Of a DNA stretch of 64,000 nucleotides, positions 20,443 to 32,353 are shown one piece after another (positions within the stretch are counted from its first letter, which is position 1; each line of letters opens with the position of its first letter). The DNA comes from Campanula takesimana (Eukaryota > Streptophyta > Magnoliopsida > Asterales > Campanulaceae), in the NCBI GenBank assembly GCA_026119855.1, contig JAOWBW010000482.1, positions 744,001-808,000 of the forward strand, written 5' to 3'. The position numbers were made by a program, and so were the translations under genes. The notes beneath the pieces were generated by a model. That model was given only the letters and a program-made list of their open reading frames with translations, had not been told where the DNA came from and searched no databases.

Positions 20443-22550
20443 TGTCACAACCCGAAATATAGGCTCTATTTTATTAGCAACTAAATGATTTTTATTTAAT
20501 TATTTGCTTATTTATTTATTTAAATTATTATTTATTTAAATATTATGTGTGCATTTTATGTTTCATAATAATTATGCCTAGCATTTTATTTGGGTCATTT
20601 GGGTTAGTGTGGTATTGTTGGGTCTTAATTGTTAGTGGGGAGTGTAAGTATTTGCGTTAGTAGAATGGGAAGGGGGCCTTAGTGTAACATTTTGAATTAT
20701 TTCTCCCTACTCCTCCCCCTCTCCTCCCTCACCTTCTCCCTCACTACTCCATCTCCCAGCTCAATCTCTCTCTCTCTCTCTTCTTGGGGTAAGCATTTTC
20801 TTCTCTTTCCTTCTCTCTTAATTTTCTCCATCTTCCTTTCATTATTATTCATTTCTTAAAGCGTGAAACGTGTTTAGATCGTCGATAGGATCGTAGGAAG
20901 CCAAAAAGAATCGAAATCCATCAACTTTGAGAATTTGCAAGTATGTTACTTTTCCCCCATTTTAATGCTAAAATGTTCATATCATGTTTAGATAATGTTT
21001 GATGTGTTATATTTGAAGTTTGGTTGGGTTTTGAATTTATTGAGAATTTATTTTGGGTTTTGATCAAAAATGGTGAAATCTTGAATGTTGGGTTTAATTC
21101 TTGATTTTGGTTGTTAAATGTGGTTGTATGAGTCTCTTTAGACTTATTAGTTGTGTTGGTACATTATTATATTAGTTGGAATGTTGGATTTTGGTGGAAA
21201 TGTGTTTTGGGTATAAAAATGGAAGAACCCAAGTTGTTCTTCCCGATTTCCGGCAGACCAGAGTATTGGGCGACCGCCCAAAATTGCCTGGGCGACCGCG
21301 CATCTTTCTGAAAGCTTTTGATCTTGTTTAATGACCTTTTGGGCGACCTCACATACCCGTTGGGCGGCCGCACAGTCCTCTGAAAGTTTACATTTGTTAT
21401 TTTGTGTGGTTGAAGAACGCGTTTTGGTCTAAGTCTTGGGTGTCCTTCTAGTTGACCTTAGTGATCATTGTAGTACACTCTAGTGATAGAATTGAGTCCT
21501 TTGCGATCAAGTTTGTATTTGAAATTAATTAAGTGTTAATTGAGATATTTGGAACACCTTAATTGTGTATTGTTGGTTCATTTCATTTTCTTGGTGATTA
21601 GTTGGCTTGATTCCCTACTTTGGAATCCTTTGTTGTTTATCGTGCTAGTATTTTATTACTTAGCCTTTACGTGAAAGTCCAGCTGGTATTTTGTGTGTGT
21701 TTGGGCGATGCGAAACATTATGATGGCACGGCCAAGTCCATTGTGATGTTGACCATTGTTTTGCCCCATTATTACCCTCCTCCAGATTGGCCTTGGATAT
21801 GAGAAGAGCTAGCTCCTTTGTGTGCATTTTAGCTTTACTTGGAGCATGACTTTGTGGCATGTCTCCCGTCCCTTGTGACACTTCATTGGTTATTGGTTCC
21901 GGTACCGGGGTTTTCTCTTCGGCTTTCATGCTATTATGAAGATGATGATTTGTTGATTATTGAAGCTGCGCAGCGATCCTTTATTTGGATGTTTCGGTTT
22001 GGAAAACCTTGGCTATATCCTTTGTTATGTGTTTATTTCCGCTGCTATCTGTTATGTGATAAATGCTATGTGCCATGTGATATTTATTATTGCTTATTGC
22101 TTCTTGCATCATAGCATGTCATGTAGTTGCATTAGTAACTTATTGAGATTTATCTCACCCCCTTTCTTTTATCTTTGTTTTTCCTTAACCCCTCCCAGGT
22201 GCTAAGGATTAGTCTCGCTGATCACGAGAAAGAGGACGTCGAGGGTGGATCCATTCTTTTGGGGAAGGTTGATATAGGTTGGTTTACATTATGTAAATGT
22301 GTAACCATTTTGGGATAGTTGTACCAAACAATGACGTCATTAAGAATTGTATATTTGTATTTTGTTGGGCATAAACTTGTGGAAGTTTATGATAGTTGTA
22401 ATTGGTTTTTATCAAACTTGGTTTTGTAAAACTTTGGATCATTACCTTTTGGTATCAAATGGAATTTTTAACTTCGGTATTTCTCAGTTTTGGTTTTAGA
22501 GTCGACGTCCAGATCGCGGTCTCGGGCCCGCGGGGTTCGGGGTCGTGACA
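20443..22550 (+). repeat. Gypsy1 5' LTR
   Basis: A 2108-bp LTR, near identical to 27088-29199. It contains a (CT)n run near 20767 and a GC-rich cluster with GGGCG(A/G)CC words at about 21268-21373. The (CT)n run may mark the start of the transcript. Reverse-complement relatives form the LTRs of the gag-only element at 46117-54380. Confidence 0.95.
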
Positions 22551-22565
22551 GTTGGTATCAGAGCT
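22551..22565 (+). promoter_or_regulatory. Primer binding site, initiator Met tRNA type
   Basis: TTGGTATCAGAGC directly follows the 5' LTR, the standard complement to the 3' end of plant initiator methionine tRNA. This is where minus-strand synthesis would be primed. Confidence 0.92.
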
Positions 22566-22662
22566 ATGGCATTAGCTCTAAGTATAAGTCTAGGTGGATT
22601 AGTATGACCTAGGTGGGTAGTAGTGTGCGGAGTGATTAACGGTTGGTGTTTTATGCAGGTAC

Positions 22663-25600
22663 TTGGTTACAATGGTTTGTAGAAGGAGTGGGGAAGGTAG
22701 TACTGGTAATGCAAATCAGAATGATACAAGGGAAGAAGCCCGTGCCATGTTTCAAGGCATGTTTGAGGCGGCCATGAAGGCCATACATGATCAAGGTCCG
22801 AGGGTAGAACAAGCACCACCCCGCTATGGATTGGAGCAATTTCTGAAGTTGAAACCGGTTGAATTCAATGGGGAACCCGATGTAAGGAAAGCTGAGTTAT
22901 GGATTGAGTCGATGGAGAAGATTTATGATGTATTTGGGTGTTCGGATGAGGACAAGGTCCGGTTCGCGGCTTACAAGCTTGTGGGAGCCGCCGAGCATTG
23001 GTGGAAAGGTGTTAAAGCTACTTGGGATGATACTCGCACGGTGTATGCGTGGGAGTTGTTTGTGCGCAAATTCAAAGAGCATTTCATTCCGGTTGTTGAT
23101 CAAAACCGAAAGGAGATCGAGCTACTCAACCTGGAGCAAGGCGTGTTGTCTATAGCACAATACTCGACTAAGTTCATAGAATTAGCCTGGTATTGCGACT
23201 ATTTGGTAAGGACCGAGGAACAAAAGGCTATGAGATTCATTCGGGGATTGAAGACCTCCATCCGTACTCAACTTATTGCTCAACGGATTGTGACTTTCCA
23301 AGATGCGGTGGACCGAGCCTATTTGATAGAGCAGGATATTGGGGAGCACAAAAGGAAAACCGAGGTTGCGGGTACGGGTAAACCGGGAAGCCATGCTAAG
23401 TCTCAACCACAACACCGTTCCGATAATCGAGGTAACTTTGGGGGACAATCTCAGTTCCGAGGGCAACCGATCCCAAGGAACCCGGGTACCACTTCCGGGA
23501 ACCAAGGGAGCCAAATTAGGAGGCTTTGTTCGTATTGTCAAAAGGAAGGTCATTCTGAAGACCGTTGTTGGAAGAAGCAAGGAAGGTGCACCAATTGTGG
23601 TCAAATGGGTCACTTTGTAAAAGATTGCCCGAGAGGTATAGTACAAGCATCCGGGTCAGGAGTTGGTAATAATCAGGGTCAGAAAAGGGATGCCGCAGGG
23701 AAGCCCAAAGTTCAAGGGAAGGTTTATGCCATGAATCAACAACAAGCTACCGATGATCCATCCGTTATTGGAGGTATTATTTCTGTGTCTAATGTGAGCG
23801 CACGAGCGTTAGTAGATCCAGGATCATCTCATTCATACATTTCTGTGCAATTTGCTTCCATGTTAAATGCTGCATTCGAGTCTTTACCGTACGTGCTAGA
23901 GGTGTCGACCCCTATAGGAGAATGCTTGATTTCTGATCGAGTCTTTCGTGCTTGTGATGTGGTTATTTGTGGTCGAGTCCTTTGTGCGGATTTGGTAGTT
24001 CTTCCTATCCAAGACTTTGATGTCATTTTGGGTATGGATTGGTTGAGCAAGTTTCATGCGTCCGTTGATTGCCGTAAGAAAACTGTTACTTTTTCTATTC
24101 CCGATGTGCCTAAATTTGTGTTTGAGGCTAGTCCTCTGAGTAGAAAGGTTCGCTTAATTTCTTTTATGAAAGCGAGAAAATTATTGCATAGTGGTTGTGA
24201 GGGGTATTTGGCTAGTGTTCTTGATACTAGGAAAGAATCCCCTAGTTTTGATAGTGTTCGGGTAGTTCGGGAATTTCCCGATGTTTTCTCTACCGAGTAT
24301 GATATGCCTCCCGATCGTGAGATTGAGTTTTGTATAGATCTTTTGCCGGGTACGGCTCCAATTTCGAAAGCACCTTATAGGTTAGCTCCCGCAGAGTTGA
24401 AGGAGTTAAAGGTTCAGTTGCAAGAGTTGCTTGATCGAGGGTTTATCCGCCCTAGTGTTTCCCCGTGGGGAGCACCGGTTTTGTTTGTGCGGAAGAAAGA
24501 TGGTTCGTTGAGATTGTGCATCGATTACCGGAAGTTGAATCAGGTTACGGTGAAGAATAAGTATCCTCTACCGCACATTGATGATTTATTTGATCAGCTT
24601 CAAGGGTCCGTGGTTTTCTCTAAACTTGATTTGAGGAGTGGGTACCATCAGTTGAAGGTTCGATCGGAGGATATTCCGAAGACTGCCTTTCGCACTCGTT
24701 ACGGTCATTATGAGTTCTTGGTTATGCCGTTTGGGTTGACGAACGCGCCGGCCGTATTTATGGATTTGATGAACCGAGTTTTCCATCCCTATCTTGATTC
24801 GTTCGTGGTGGTCTTCATCGACGACATTCTTGTTTATTCGAAATCTCGAGAGGAGCATGAACAGCACTTGAGGACAGTTTTATCCGTTCTTGCCAGGGAG
24901 AAATTATTTGCGAAGTTTAGCAAATGCGAATTTTGGCTTGAGAAGGTGTCATTTCTGGGTCATGTTATTTCGAAAGATGGGATTTCCGTGGATCCTTCAA
25001 AGATAGAGGCAATAGTGGATTGGAAGAGACCCGAATCAGTGACAGAGATTAGAAGCTTTCTGGGTTTAGCCGGTTATTACCGAAGGTTTATTGAAGGGTT
25101 TTCGAGGATTGCTACTCCGATGACTCAGTTGACCCGGAAGAATGTTCCGTTTTTGTGGACAGATAAATGTGACAAGAGTTTCGAGGAATTGAAGAAGAGG
25201 TTGACTACCGCACCGATCTTGACTTTGCCTAATGGGAGTGATGGCCTAGTGATTTACAGTGATGCTTCGAAAGAGGGTTTGGGTTGTGTGTTGATGCAGA
25301 ATGGGAAAGTGATTGCTTATGCTTCGAGGAAGTTGACCCCTAGTGAACAGAATTACCCGACTCATGATATGGAGTTGGCGGCGATAGTCTTTGCGTTGCA
25401 CAAATGGAAGCACTATCTTTATGGAGCGAAGTTTGAGATTTTTACCGATCACAAGAGTTTGAAGTACCTTTTCTCCCAGAAAGAGTTAAATAATAGGCAG
25501 CGCCGATGGATGGAATTGTTGAAGGATTATGATTGTACGATTTCTTATCATCCGGGGAAGGCGAATGTGGTAGCCGATGCGATTAGTAGAAAATCTTATG

Positions 25601-26370
25601 TGGCTTCGATGATGGTTTGAGAATGGAAAATGCTTGAGGATGTTCGAGATTGGTCTCCTCGTGAATCGAGACATGGGGCTATTTTTGCGAATATTAGGGT
25701 ATCTCCGACCCTAATTCAAAGGATAAAGGAAGTTCAGAAAGAAGATCCCGAGTTGGTAAAGATAACGGGTAAATTGAAGGAAAAGAACTTCGAGGATTTT
25801 TCATTGGGCTCGAGTGGAGTGTTGACTTTCCATGGTCGTTTGTGTGTTCCCGATGTTGATGGAATTAAACAGAGAGTTCTTGATGAGGGTCACAAATCGA
25901 GGTATACTATTCATCCGGGTAGTACGAAGATGTATCAGGATTTGAAGCAACAATTTTGGTGGATTAATATGAAAAGAGAGATAGCGGAGTATGTTTCTAA
26001 GTGTCTATCTTGTCAGCAGGTCAAATCCGAGCATCAGAGACCCGCGGGATTACTTCAGCCGTTAGAGATTCCGGAATGGAAATGGGAGCATGTGACTATG
26101 GATTTCGTTACGGGACTACCTCGTACCCGTAGGAAGTATGACAGTGTTTGGGTAATAGTGGATAGATTGACCAAGAGTGCCCATTTCTTGCCTATTGACA
26201 TTAGATATTCGATGGAGAAGCTTGCGACCCTTTATATTGATGAGATTGTTAGATTGCTTGGAGTTCCGGTTAGCATTGTGTCAGATCGAGACCCGAGGTT
26301 TACTTCTAGATTTTGGAAAGCGTTTCAGGAAGCTTTGGGTACAGATTTGCGATTCAGTACAGCTTTTCAT
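22663..26370 (+). pseudogene. Gypsy gag-pol polyprotein, one stop codon, integrase truncated
   Basis: One frame encodes Gag, protease, reverse transcriptase, RNase H and integrase. Gag occupies about residues 1-320, with two CCHC-type knuckles near 288-322 (CSYCQKEGH and CTNCGQMGHFVKDC). The protease site is near 384 (VDPGSSHSYIS). RT follows with YPLPHIDDLFDQL near 634 and the catalytic FIDDILVYS near 718. RNase H begins near 863 (YSDASKEGLGC). A TGA at 25618-25620 interrupts the frame, which then continues with the integrase HHCC finger and the first two acidic catalytic residues (TMDFVTGL, VSDRDPRFTS). The junction at 26370 removes the catalytic glutamate and everything beyond. Unable to integrate as it stands. 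Confidence 0.95.
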
Positions 26371-26755
26371 AACGGAGGTCTTGGAGGACAACGGGGGTCT
26401 GTCCAGAGACTTAACGAAATCACATAACGGAGGTCTTGGAGGACAACAGGGGTCTGTCCAAAGACTTAACGAAATCACATAACGGAGGTCTTGGAGGACA
26501 ACGGGGGTCTGTCCAAAGACTTAACGAAATCACATAACGGAGGCCTTGGAGGACAACGAGGGTCTGTCCAAAGACTTAACGAAATCACATAACGGAGGCC
26601 TTGGAGGACAACGAGGGTCTGTCCAAAGACTTAACGAAATCACATAACGGAGGTCTTGGAGGACAACGGGAGTCTGTCCAAAGACTTAACGAAATCACAT
26701 AACGGAGGTCTTGGAGGACAACGGGGGTCCGTCCAAAGACTTAATAAAGTGACAT
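26371..26755 (-). repeat. Second 55-bp array, 7 units, inside Gypsy1
   Basis: Seven units of the same 55-bp repeat as 19286-20110. The array follows integrase codons directly at ...GCTTTTCAT. Units in the original array follow CACAT, so a few shared bases lie at the joint. This is Tat1 DNA, displaced into the retrotransposon that inserted into Tat1. Confidence 0.95.
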
Positions 26756-27087
26756 TTATTAACGCAAGAATGTGTCGAAGACAAGAAACAAAGAACGGAG
26801 CAAGCTCATGCCACGTGCAATTATTTATTCATTCAACTTTACTAAAAACGTATTTTTATTCTTAAATGGTTGGAAAAGAATCCACTTCTTTTTCGCAATT
26901 ACTCTAAATCCTGGATCAGTGGAGGCCATCACTATGCCTATAGACCCCTCGTTTTTCACCTGCCTTGCACACTCCCAAGGATGGACTGTCCCGTGCGAGG
27001 GTCCTATAGGGCAAGCGGCTTCCACCGACCGAAAGAACGATCCTAGGGTCTAGTGCATCGCAAGATTCCTAATGCGTGGGCCATTCC
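26756..27087 (-). repeat. Duplicated Tat1 spacer with ATTCC
   Basis: Near-identical copy of 20111-20442, placed between the array copy and the 3' LTR of Gypsy1. It ends with the same target site ATTCC (27083-27087). Because it carries the pre-insertion target, it must derive from the left flank of an integrated Gypsy1. Confidence 0.92.
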
Positions 27088-29199
27088 TGTCACGACCCGA
27101 AATATAGGCTCTATTTTATTAGTAACTAAATGATTTTTATTTAATTATTTGCTTATTTATTTATTTAAATTATTATTTATTTAAATATTATGTGTGCATT
27201 TTATGTTTCATAATAATTATGCCTAGCATTTTATTTGGGTCATTTGGGTTAGTGTGGTATTGTTGGGTCTTAATTGTTAGTGGGGATTGTAAGTATTTGA
27301 GTTAGTAGAATGGGAAGGGGGCCTTAGTGTAACATTTTGAATTATTTCTCCCTACTCCTCCCCCTCTCCTCCCTCACCTTCTCCCTCACTACTCCATCTC
27401 CCAGCTCAATCTCTCTCTCTCTCTCTTCTTGGGGTAAGCATTTTCTTTTCTTTCCTTCTCTCTTAATTTTCTCCATCTTCCTTTCATTATTATTCATTTC
27501 TTAAAGCGTGAAACGTGTTTAGATCGTCGATAGGATCGTAGGAAGCCAAAAAGAATCAAAATCCATCAACTTTGAGAATTTGCAAGTAAGTTACTTTTCC
27601 CCCATTTTAATGCTAAAATGTTCATATCATGTTTAGATAATGTTTGATGTGTTATATTTGAAGTTTGGTTGGGTTTTGAATTTATTGAGAATTTATTTTG
27701 GGTTTTGATATAAAATGGTGAAATCTTGAATGTTGGGTTTAATTCTTGATTTTGGTTGTTAAATGTGGTTGTATGAGTCTCTTTAGACTTATTAGTTGTG
27801 TTGGTACATTAGTATATTAGTTGGAATGTTGGATTTTGATGGAAATGTGTTTTGGGTATAAAAATGGAAGAACCCAAGTTGTTCTTCCCGATTTCCGGCA
27901 GACCAGAGTATTGGGCGACCGCCCAAAATTGCCTGGGCGACCGCGCATCTTTCTGAAAGCTTTTGCTCTTGTTTAATGACCTTTTGGGCGACCGCACATA
28001 CCCGTTTGGGCGGCCGCACAGTCCTCTGAAAGTTTACATTTGTTATTTTGTGTGGTTGAAGAACGCGTTTTGGTCTAAGTCTTGGGTGTCCTTCTAGTTG
28101 ACCTTAGTGATCATTGTAGTACACTCTAGTGATAGAATTGAGTCCTTTGTGATCAAGTTTGTGTTTGAAATTAATTAAGTGTTAATTGAGATATTTGGAA
28201 CACCTTAATTGTGTATTGTTGGTTCATTTCATCTTCTTGGTGATTATTTGGCTTGATTCCCTACTTTGGAATCCTTTGTTGTTTATCGTGCTAGTATTTT
28301 ATTACTTAGCCTTTACGTGAAAGTCCAGCTGGTATTTTGTGTGTGTTTGGGCGATGCGAAACATTATGATGGCACGTCCAAGTCCATTGTGATGTTGACC
28401 ATTGTTTTGCCCCATTATTACCCTCCTCCAGATTGGCCTTGGATGTGAGAAGAGCTAGCTCCTTTGTGTGCATTTTAGCTTTACTTGGAGCATGATTTTG
28501 TGGCATGTCTCCCGTCCCTTGTGACACTTCATTGGTTATTGGTTCCGGTACCGGGGTTTTCTCTTCGGCTTTCATGCTATTATGAAGATGATGATTTGTT
28601 GATTATTGAAGCTGCGCAGCGATCCTTTATTTGGATGTTCCGGTTTGGAAAACCTTGGCTATATCCTTTGTTATGTGTTTATTTCCGCTGCTATCTGTTA
28701 TGTGATAAATTCTATGTGCCATATGATATTTATTATTGCTTATTGCTTCTTGCATCATAGCATGTCATGTAGTTGCATTAGTAACTTATTGAGATTTATC
28801 TCACCCCCTTTCTTTTATCTTTGTTTTTCCTTAACCCCCCCCCCAAGGTGCTAAGGATTAGTCTCGCTGATCACGAGAAAGAGGACGTCGAGGGTGGATC
28901 CATTCTTTTGGGGAAGGTTGATATAGGTTGGTTTACATTATGTAAATGTGTAACCATTTTGGGATAGTTGTACCAAACAATGACGTCATTAAGAATTGTA
29001 TATTTGTATTTTGTTGGGCATAAACTTGTGGAAGTTTATGATAGTTGTAATTGGTTTTTATCAAACTTGGTTTTGTAAAACTTTGGATCATTACCTTTTG
29101 GTATCAAATGGAATTTTTAACTTCGGTATTTCTCAGTTTTGGTTTTAGAGTCGACGTCCAGATCGCGGTCTCGGGCCCGCGGGGTTCGGGGTCGCGACA
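27088..29199 (+). repeat. Gypsy1 3' LTR
   Basis: A 2112-bp mate of 20443-22550. It differs by scattered substitutions and a longer C-run near 28836. It is followed directly by TSD ATTCC at 29200-29204. No polypurine tract precedes it. Confidence 0.95.
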
Positions 29200-29204
29200 A
29201 TTCC

Positions 29205-30486
29205 AATCATGATTAAGCCCCGGTTAAGATCGAGATTCGTCTTTGGGACTCAAGGGACTTCCGGCATAACCTCATCTTTGATGAGGGCTCTCGAATCTTA
29301 TCCTTGGGCTTAAGGATGATTAGTATGGACCATTCATTAGGGCTTGACAAAACGGTGTCACCCTATCCTTAATACATGACTTAGGTTAATTACGGTAAAC
29401 ATTAACGCGTAAGTCAAGGACCGGGTCAAAGTTGACCATGGTCACACTTGCTTTCACAAAGAGTCATGACTCGGGCATTAACTTGGCCACAATTAATCTC
29501 AGACATGTATTAGGGACGTGGTAACGTGAGCTAGACCAAAAACCAACCAAGGTCTCGGTATTTGTGTGTCACGGACGAGTGTGGTTGACTCGGGTCGGAA
29601 GGGGAGGTGGAATGGACCCGTGCCTGCTAGAAGGGCACAAGAGCACCAATCAAGCTGCATCGTGGCATCCATCCCGGGTTTAAAGGGTATTTGGAACGTG
29701 CAAGGTCAAGTGCGCGTAGTGTGAAGCCATTCTATGTTCTCTTTTGAGTTAAAATAGAAATTTTTGATTCGTTTTAACATCATGAACAATGCACAAGCAA
29801 CATATGAACAAGCATGAATAAGCATAATCAACAAAAATGAGCAAGCATGAATAATCTATTTACACAAGCAATCAAGCAAGAATCATATGAACAAATAAAG
29901 CCAAAACTCGTATGTACAACAAATTGTGCACAACCAAAGAATCCTTTGAAATCAACATTTTTCAAGAAGAACAATTCTTTTGAAAATCATTTGCAAAAAA
30001 TTTTGTGTACAACAAAGAATTCAAAAATCTTTTACAAAATGGGTCATGCACAAGGAGGTTTTGAAAACCCAAATTTATGTCCAAAAGTTTGTGCATGACC
30101 AAGCTTCAAAAACCAAGTTTTGGCTAGAAAAGAAGAAGGTAATGTGCTCAAACAAAACTGTAAATTTGGAACCTGGACAAGAAGAAGCCAAAGGGACACA
30201 GAATGTTCCTGCCCTGCACAAAATTGTTAAATTTTGGAACATTCTGTTCCCTGCCCAACATAGCCGTACGGCTATATCATGCTGGCAATTATTTTTTGCT
30301 GTTTTTCAACTTCTGATCATCAAGCCCCAGTTTATTGCATCTCCAGAACAGTTTCATCTCCAGAAAGTTCAAACAGAAACATAGCACACACAAAAAAACA
30401 CAAAAGTTAACAGAAATGGGGAAACGGGAGTTTGACCCACACAAAAGCACCCCCAAAATTTCTAAAAAGAAGTTTGTGGACACTTT
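29205..30486 (-). other. Tat1 5' leader
   Basis: Sequence between Gypsy1 and the Tat1 primer site: A-rich, with CAAGCAATCAAGCAAG-type runs near 29800-29890 and the palindrome AGCCGTACGGCT near 30262. No convincing protein. As the 5' untranslated leader it would hold packaging signals, but I can point to none. Confidence 0.5.
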
Positions 30487-30506
30487 ATCCCTAGCGGAGT
30501 CGCTAC
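30487..30506 (-). promoter_or_regulatory. Tat1 primer binding site, tRNA-Arg-like
   Basis: Next to the 5' LTR (right copy), the sense strand reads TAGCGACTCCGCTAGGG. It resembles the GGCGACTC(T/C)GCTGGGGA-type primer site that I recall as tRNA-Arg-like in Ogre/Tat elements, and matches Tat2 closely. Confidence 0.6.
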
Positions 30507-32036
30507 TGTAAGGATCCCGCCCCCGCGTGGAGGATCGCGACGAGTTTTGGGGCGAAAAAGCCGAACACGGTTATCTCACAAAACATAACGGAGTCGCCAC
30601 TTTTGTTAATTATTTAACCCAACAAAAGAAAAGGTTAGAGATTCTATTAGTTCGGAGGTCAGATTACGCCTTGGGAAGAGTTTCACGTCACCCAAGTCGC
30701 CTCGGATAGGACCGAGTCTCCCTAATGTTAGTTAACGAAAGTGCTTGTGTGTGTGTGTGTTTTCAAAATGGGAGAAACTGACTGTTTTGGCAAAACAGTT
30801 AATTATTTAACAGAAAAGGTTTATTTTGCAAACTTTCTGGTCAGAAAAGGAAGAAACTGGAAAATGCCCTCCCTGGCCAAAGTAGCCGTACGGATGGGGA
30901 GGGCTCTCCAGGGCATTTTTACAGTTTATCCGAAAAACAGTCCAGTTTCAGTTAAAACATAGTATCTTTGCTGAAACTGGACTGGAATGTTGATTTCCAG
31001 TTTATGATTAACAACAAAACTTTAGAAAGTTCATTCCTATGCACTTTGATCATCAAAGGAACTCCAAAAACAAAGATTTAGGTGTGATCAAAGGCAATCA
31101 TTGGAGAGATTTATGAAAAGTTGATGAACATGGCATTTAGACCAAAATGACCATTTTGGTGGATAAAGATTGAAACTTTACCACCAAAATGGACTTATTA
31201 TACAAGATTAAACCCTTAGGGACAAAAATATAACATAAAAATCAAATCTTTATATCTCATACTTGGTGATTTATGGCTAGATCATGGTTGGGATGTTAAA
31301 GATTGAAACTTTATCCCCCAATCATGACTCTTATGGCCAAACAAGAACAACATCAACATGAAATTTAAAAAATCATGATCATCCTAGGTTTTATCCCATA
31401 AATCACACACTATATGTGAAGGGGACTTTGAATCACCTCATGATTTGGATCATATACATATATAATCATAATATATATAGTTTGAAAGGCCAAGACTTAT
31501 ATAATATATAGATATAGTGCTTGAAAATGGACAAGACTTGCAAGAAATGTAAAGTGTTTGAAATGGACAAGACTTTGCAAGAATAAAGAAGACATAACAC
31601 AAGATAAACAAGTAATATGAACAAAGATAAAAGAGAGTTGGAGATGAAGAAGAAGATGGGGAGAAGGAGGCTTCACCTATTGTGGTTATGGCCTATCTTC
31701 CTCTCTAATCACTCAAATGTGTATATTACTCACTTTCTGCTCTCAAACTGGCAGAGTTTCAACTCACAAAACGTTTTCTCCCCCTTGAAATGATCAGCAT
31801 GGGGTTCAATTTATAGAGGCTGAGGGTGCCCAACATAGCCGTACGGCTAGGGACCTCATGCACCCAAACCATCCGTACGACTCGACTTGGCGAGCTTCTG
31901 GATTTTTCTAAGTTTAATTCCAGTTCAGTCCTGGAATATCAGGTTTATCCTAGTGAGGTCCCGGCCCATTGGTTTATCCCAAAATGGTACCAAGAATTCC
32001 TCTAAAGTAGGTCGATTTCAGATTGGGGTACTTACA
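30507..32036 (-). repeat. Tat1 5' LTR (right)
   Basis: A 1530-bp mate of 12189-13717 with the same ends and the same CCGTACGG words. It joins hAT2 leader DNA at 32037 through the AAGGG target site. Confidence 0.92.
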
Positions 32037-32353
32037 AAGGGGGAATATCGCCATCCATTCCGGCAATGGTGGCGGACTGGCGGTGGCTGTGTGGGCGGCG
32101 GTGGCTGTGGCAACGCCGGAGAGAGCAGGCTGCAGAGAGTCCGACGCAGAGAGCTAGAGGCTGTGGCTGTTCGTGCTTCTGTGTTTTTTTTTTTGTTGAC
32201 GGCTTCACACGTTATGCGTATAGGGTATAAGTATTTATGAGTTTTTTTTTTTTTTTTAAATACCAAATTTCCAAAACGACGTCGTTTTGACAATTTTTTT
32301 TTTTTTTTACCCGTGCCTGGGCACTGGTAGGCACATGCCCAGGTCCGCCCCTG

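Larger units (their letters stand above)
20443..29199 (+). mobile_element. Gypsy1: Tekay/Del-like chromovirus with rearranged 3' interior
   Basis: LTRs at 20443-22550 and 27088-29199 begin TGTCAC(A/G)ACCCG and end CG(T/C)GACA or GCGACA. Identical 5-bp TSDs ATTCC lie outside both (20438-20442, 29200-29204), so one insertion into Tat1 is certain. The interior starts with an initiator-Met primer site and a long gag-pol. At 26370/26371 integrase stops abruptly and is followed by a copy of the Tat1 array, spacer and ATTCC, then the 3' LTR. The missing parts are the integrase C terminus, any chromodomain and the polypurine tract. Lineage is by resemblance of Gag and RT only. Confidence 0.9.
12189..32036 (-). 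mobile_element. Tat1: giant Tat/Ogre-like LTR element, no recognisable pol
   Basis: Direct LTRs (12189-13717 and 30507-32036) begin TGTAAGGATCC and end GGGTACTTACA. The flanks GAGGG (12184-12188) and AAGGG (32037-32041) form a 5-bp TSD with one mismatch. The sense strand is minus: the primer site is beside the right LTR and the purine tract beside the left one. Without the Gypsy1 insertion (about 8.8 kb) the element is about 11 kb. In sense order: leader, 327-bp spacer, 55-bp array, gag-like ORFs, CTACG hairpin, GNRA hairpin, GTC-rich repeats, 50-bp and 71-bp arrays, LTR. I found no protease, reverse transcriptase or integrase, so it looks non-autonomous. The lineage call rests on primer site, size and gag style. 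Confidence 0.85.
9198..32353 (-). mobile_element. hAT2: hAT transposon interrupted by Tat1
   Basis: The left end CAGTTGCGGATCT and the right end GGTCCGCCCCTG are inverted matches, 23 kb apart. They are flanked by CATCCAAT (9190-9197) and CATCTAAT (32354-32361), an 8-bp TSD with one mismatch. Removing the Tat1 insertion leaves an element of about 3.3 kb: transposase on the minus strand, then a leader with GC-rich sequence (32042-32170), poly-T tracts and the palindromic AAAACGACGTCGTTTT. Size and content fit an autonomous-type hAT whose leader was hit by Tat1. Confidence 0.85.

Noticed and set aside
21660..21929. Short ORFs repeated in both Gypsy1 LTRs (and similar ones in the gag-only Gypsy LTRs)
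   Set aside because: They lie in LTRs, match no domain, and are duplicated only because the LTRs are.
30741..30962. ORF MLVCVCVFKMGETDCF... in the Tat1 LTR (also at 12427-12657)
   Set aside because: Occurs in both LTR copies with differing starts and no domain; part of LTR sequence.
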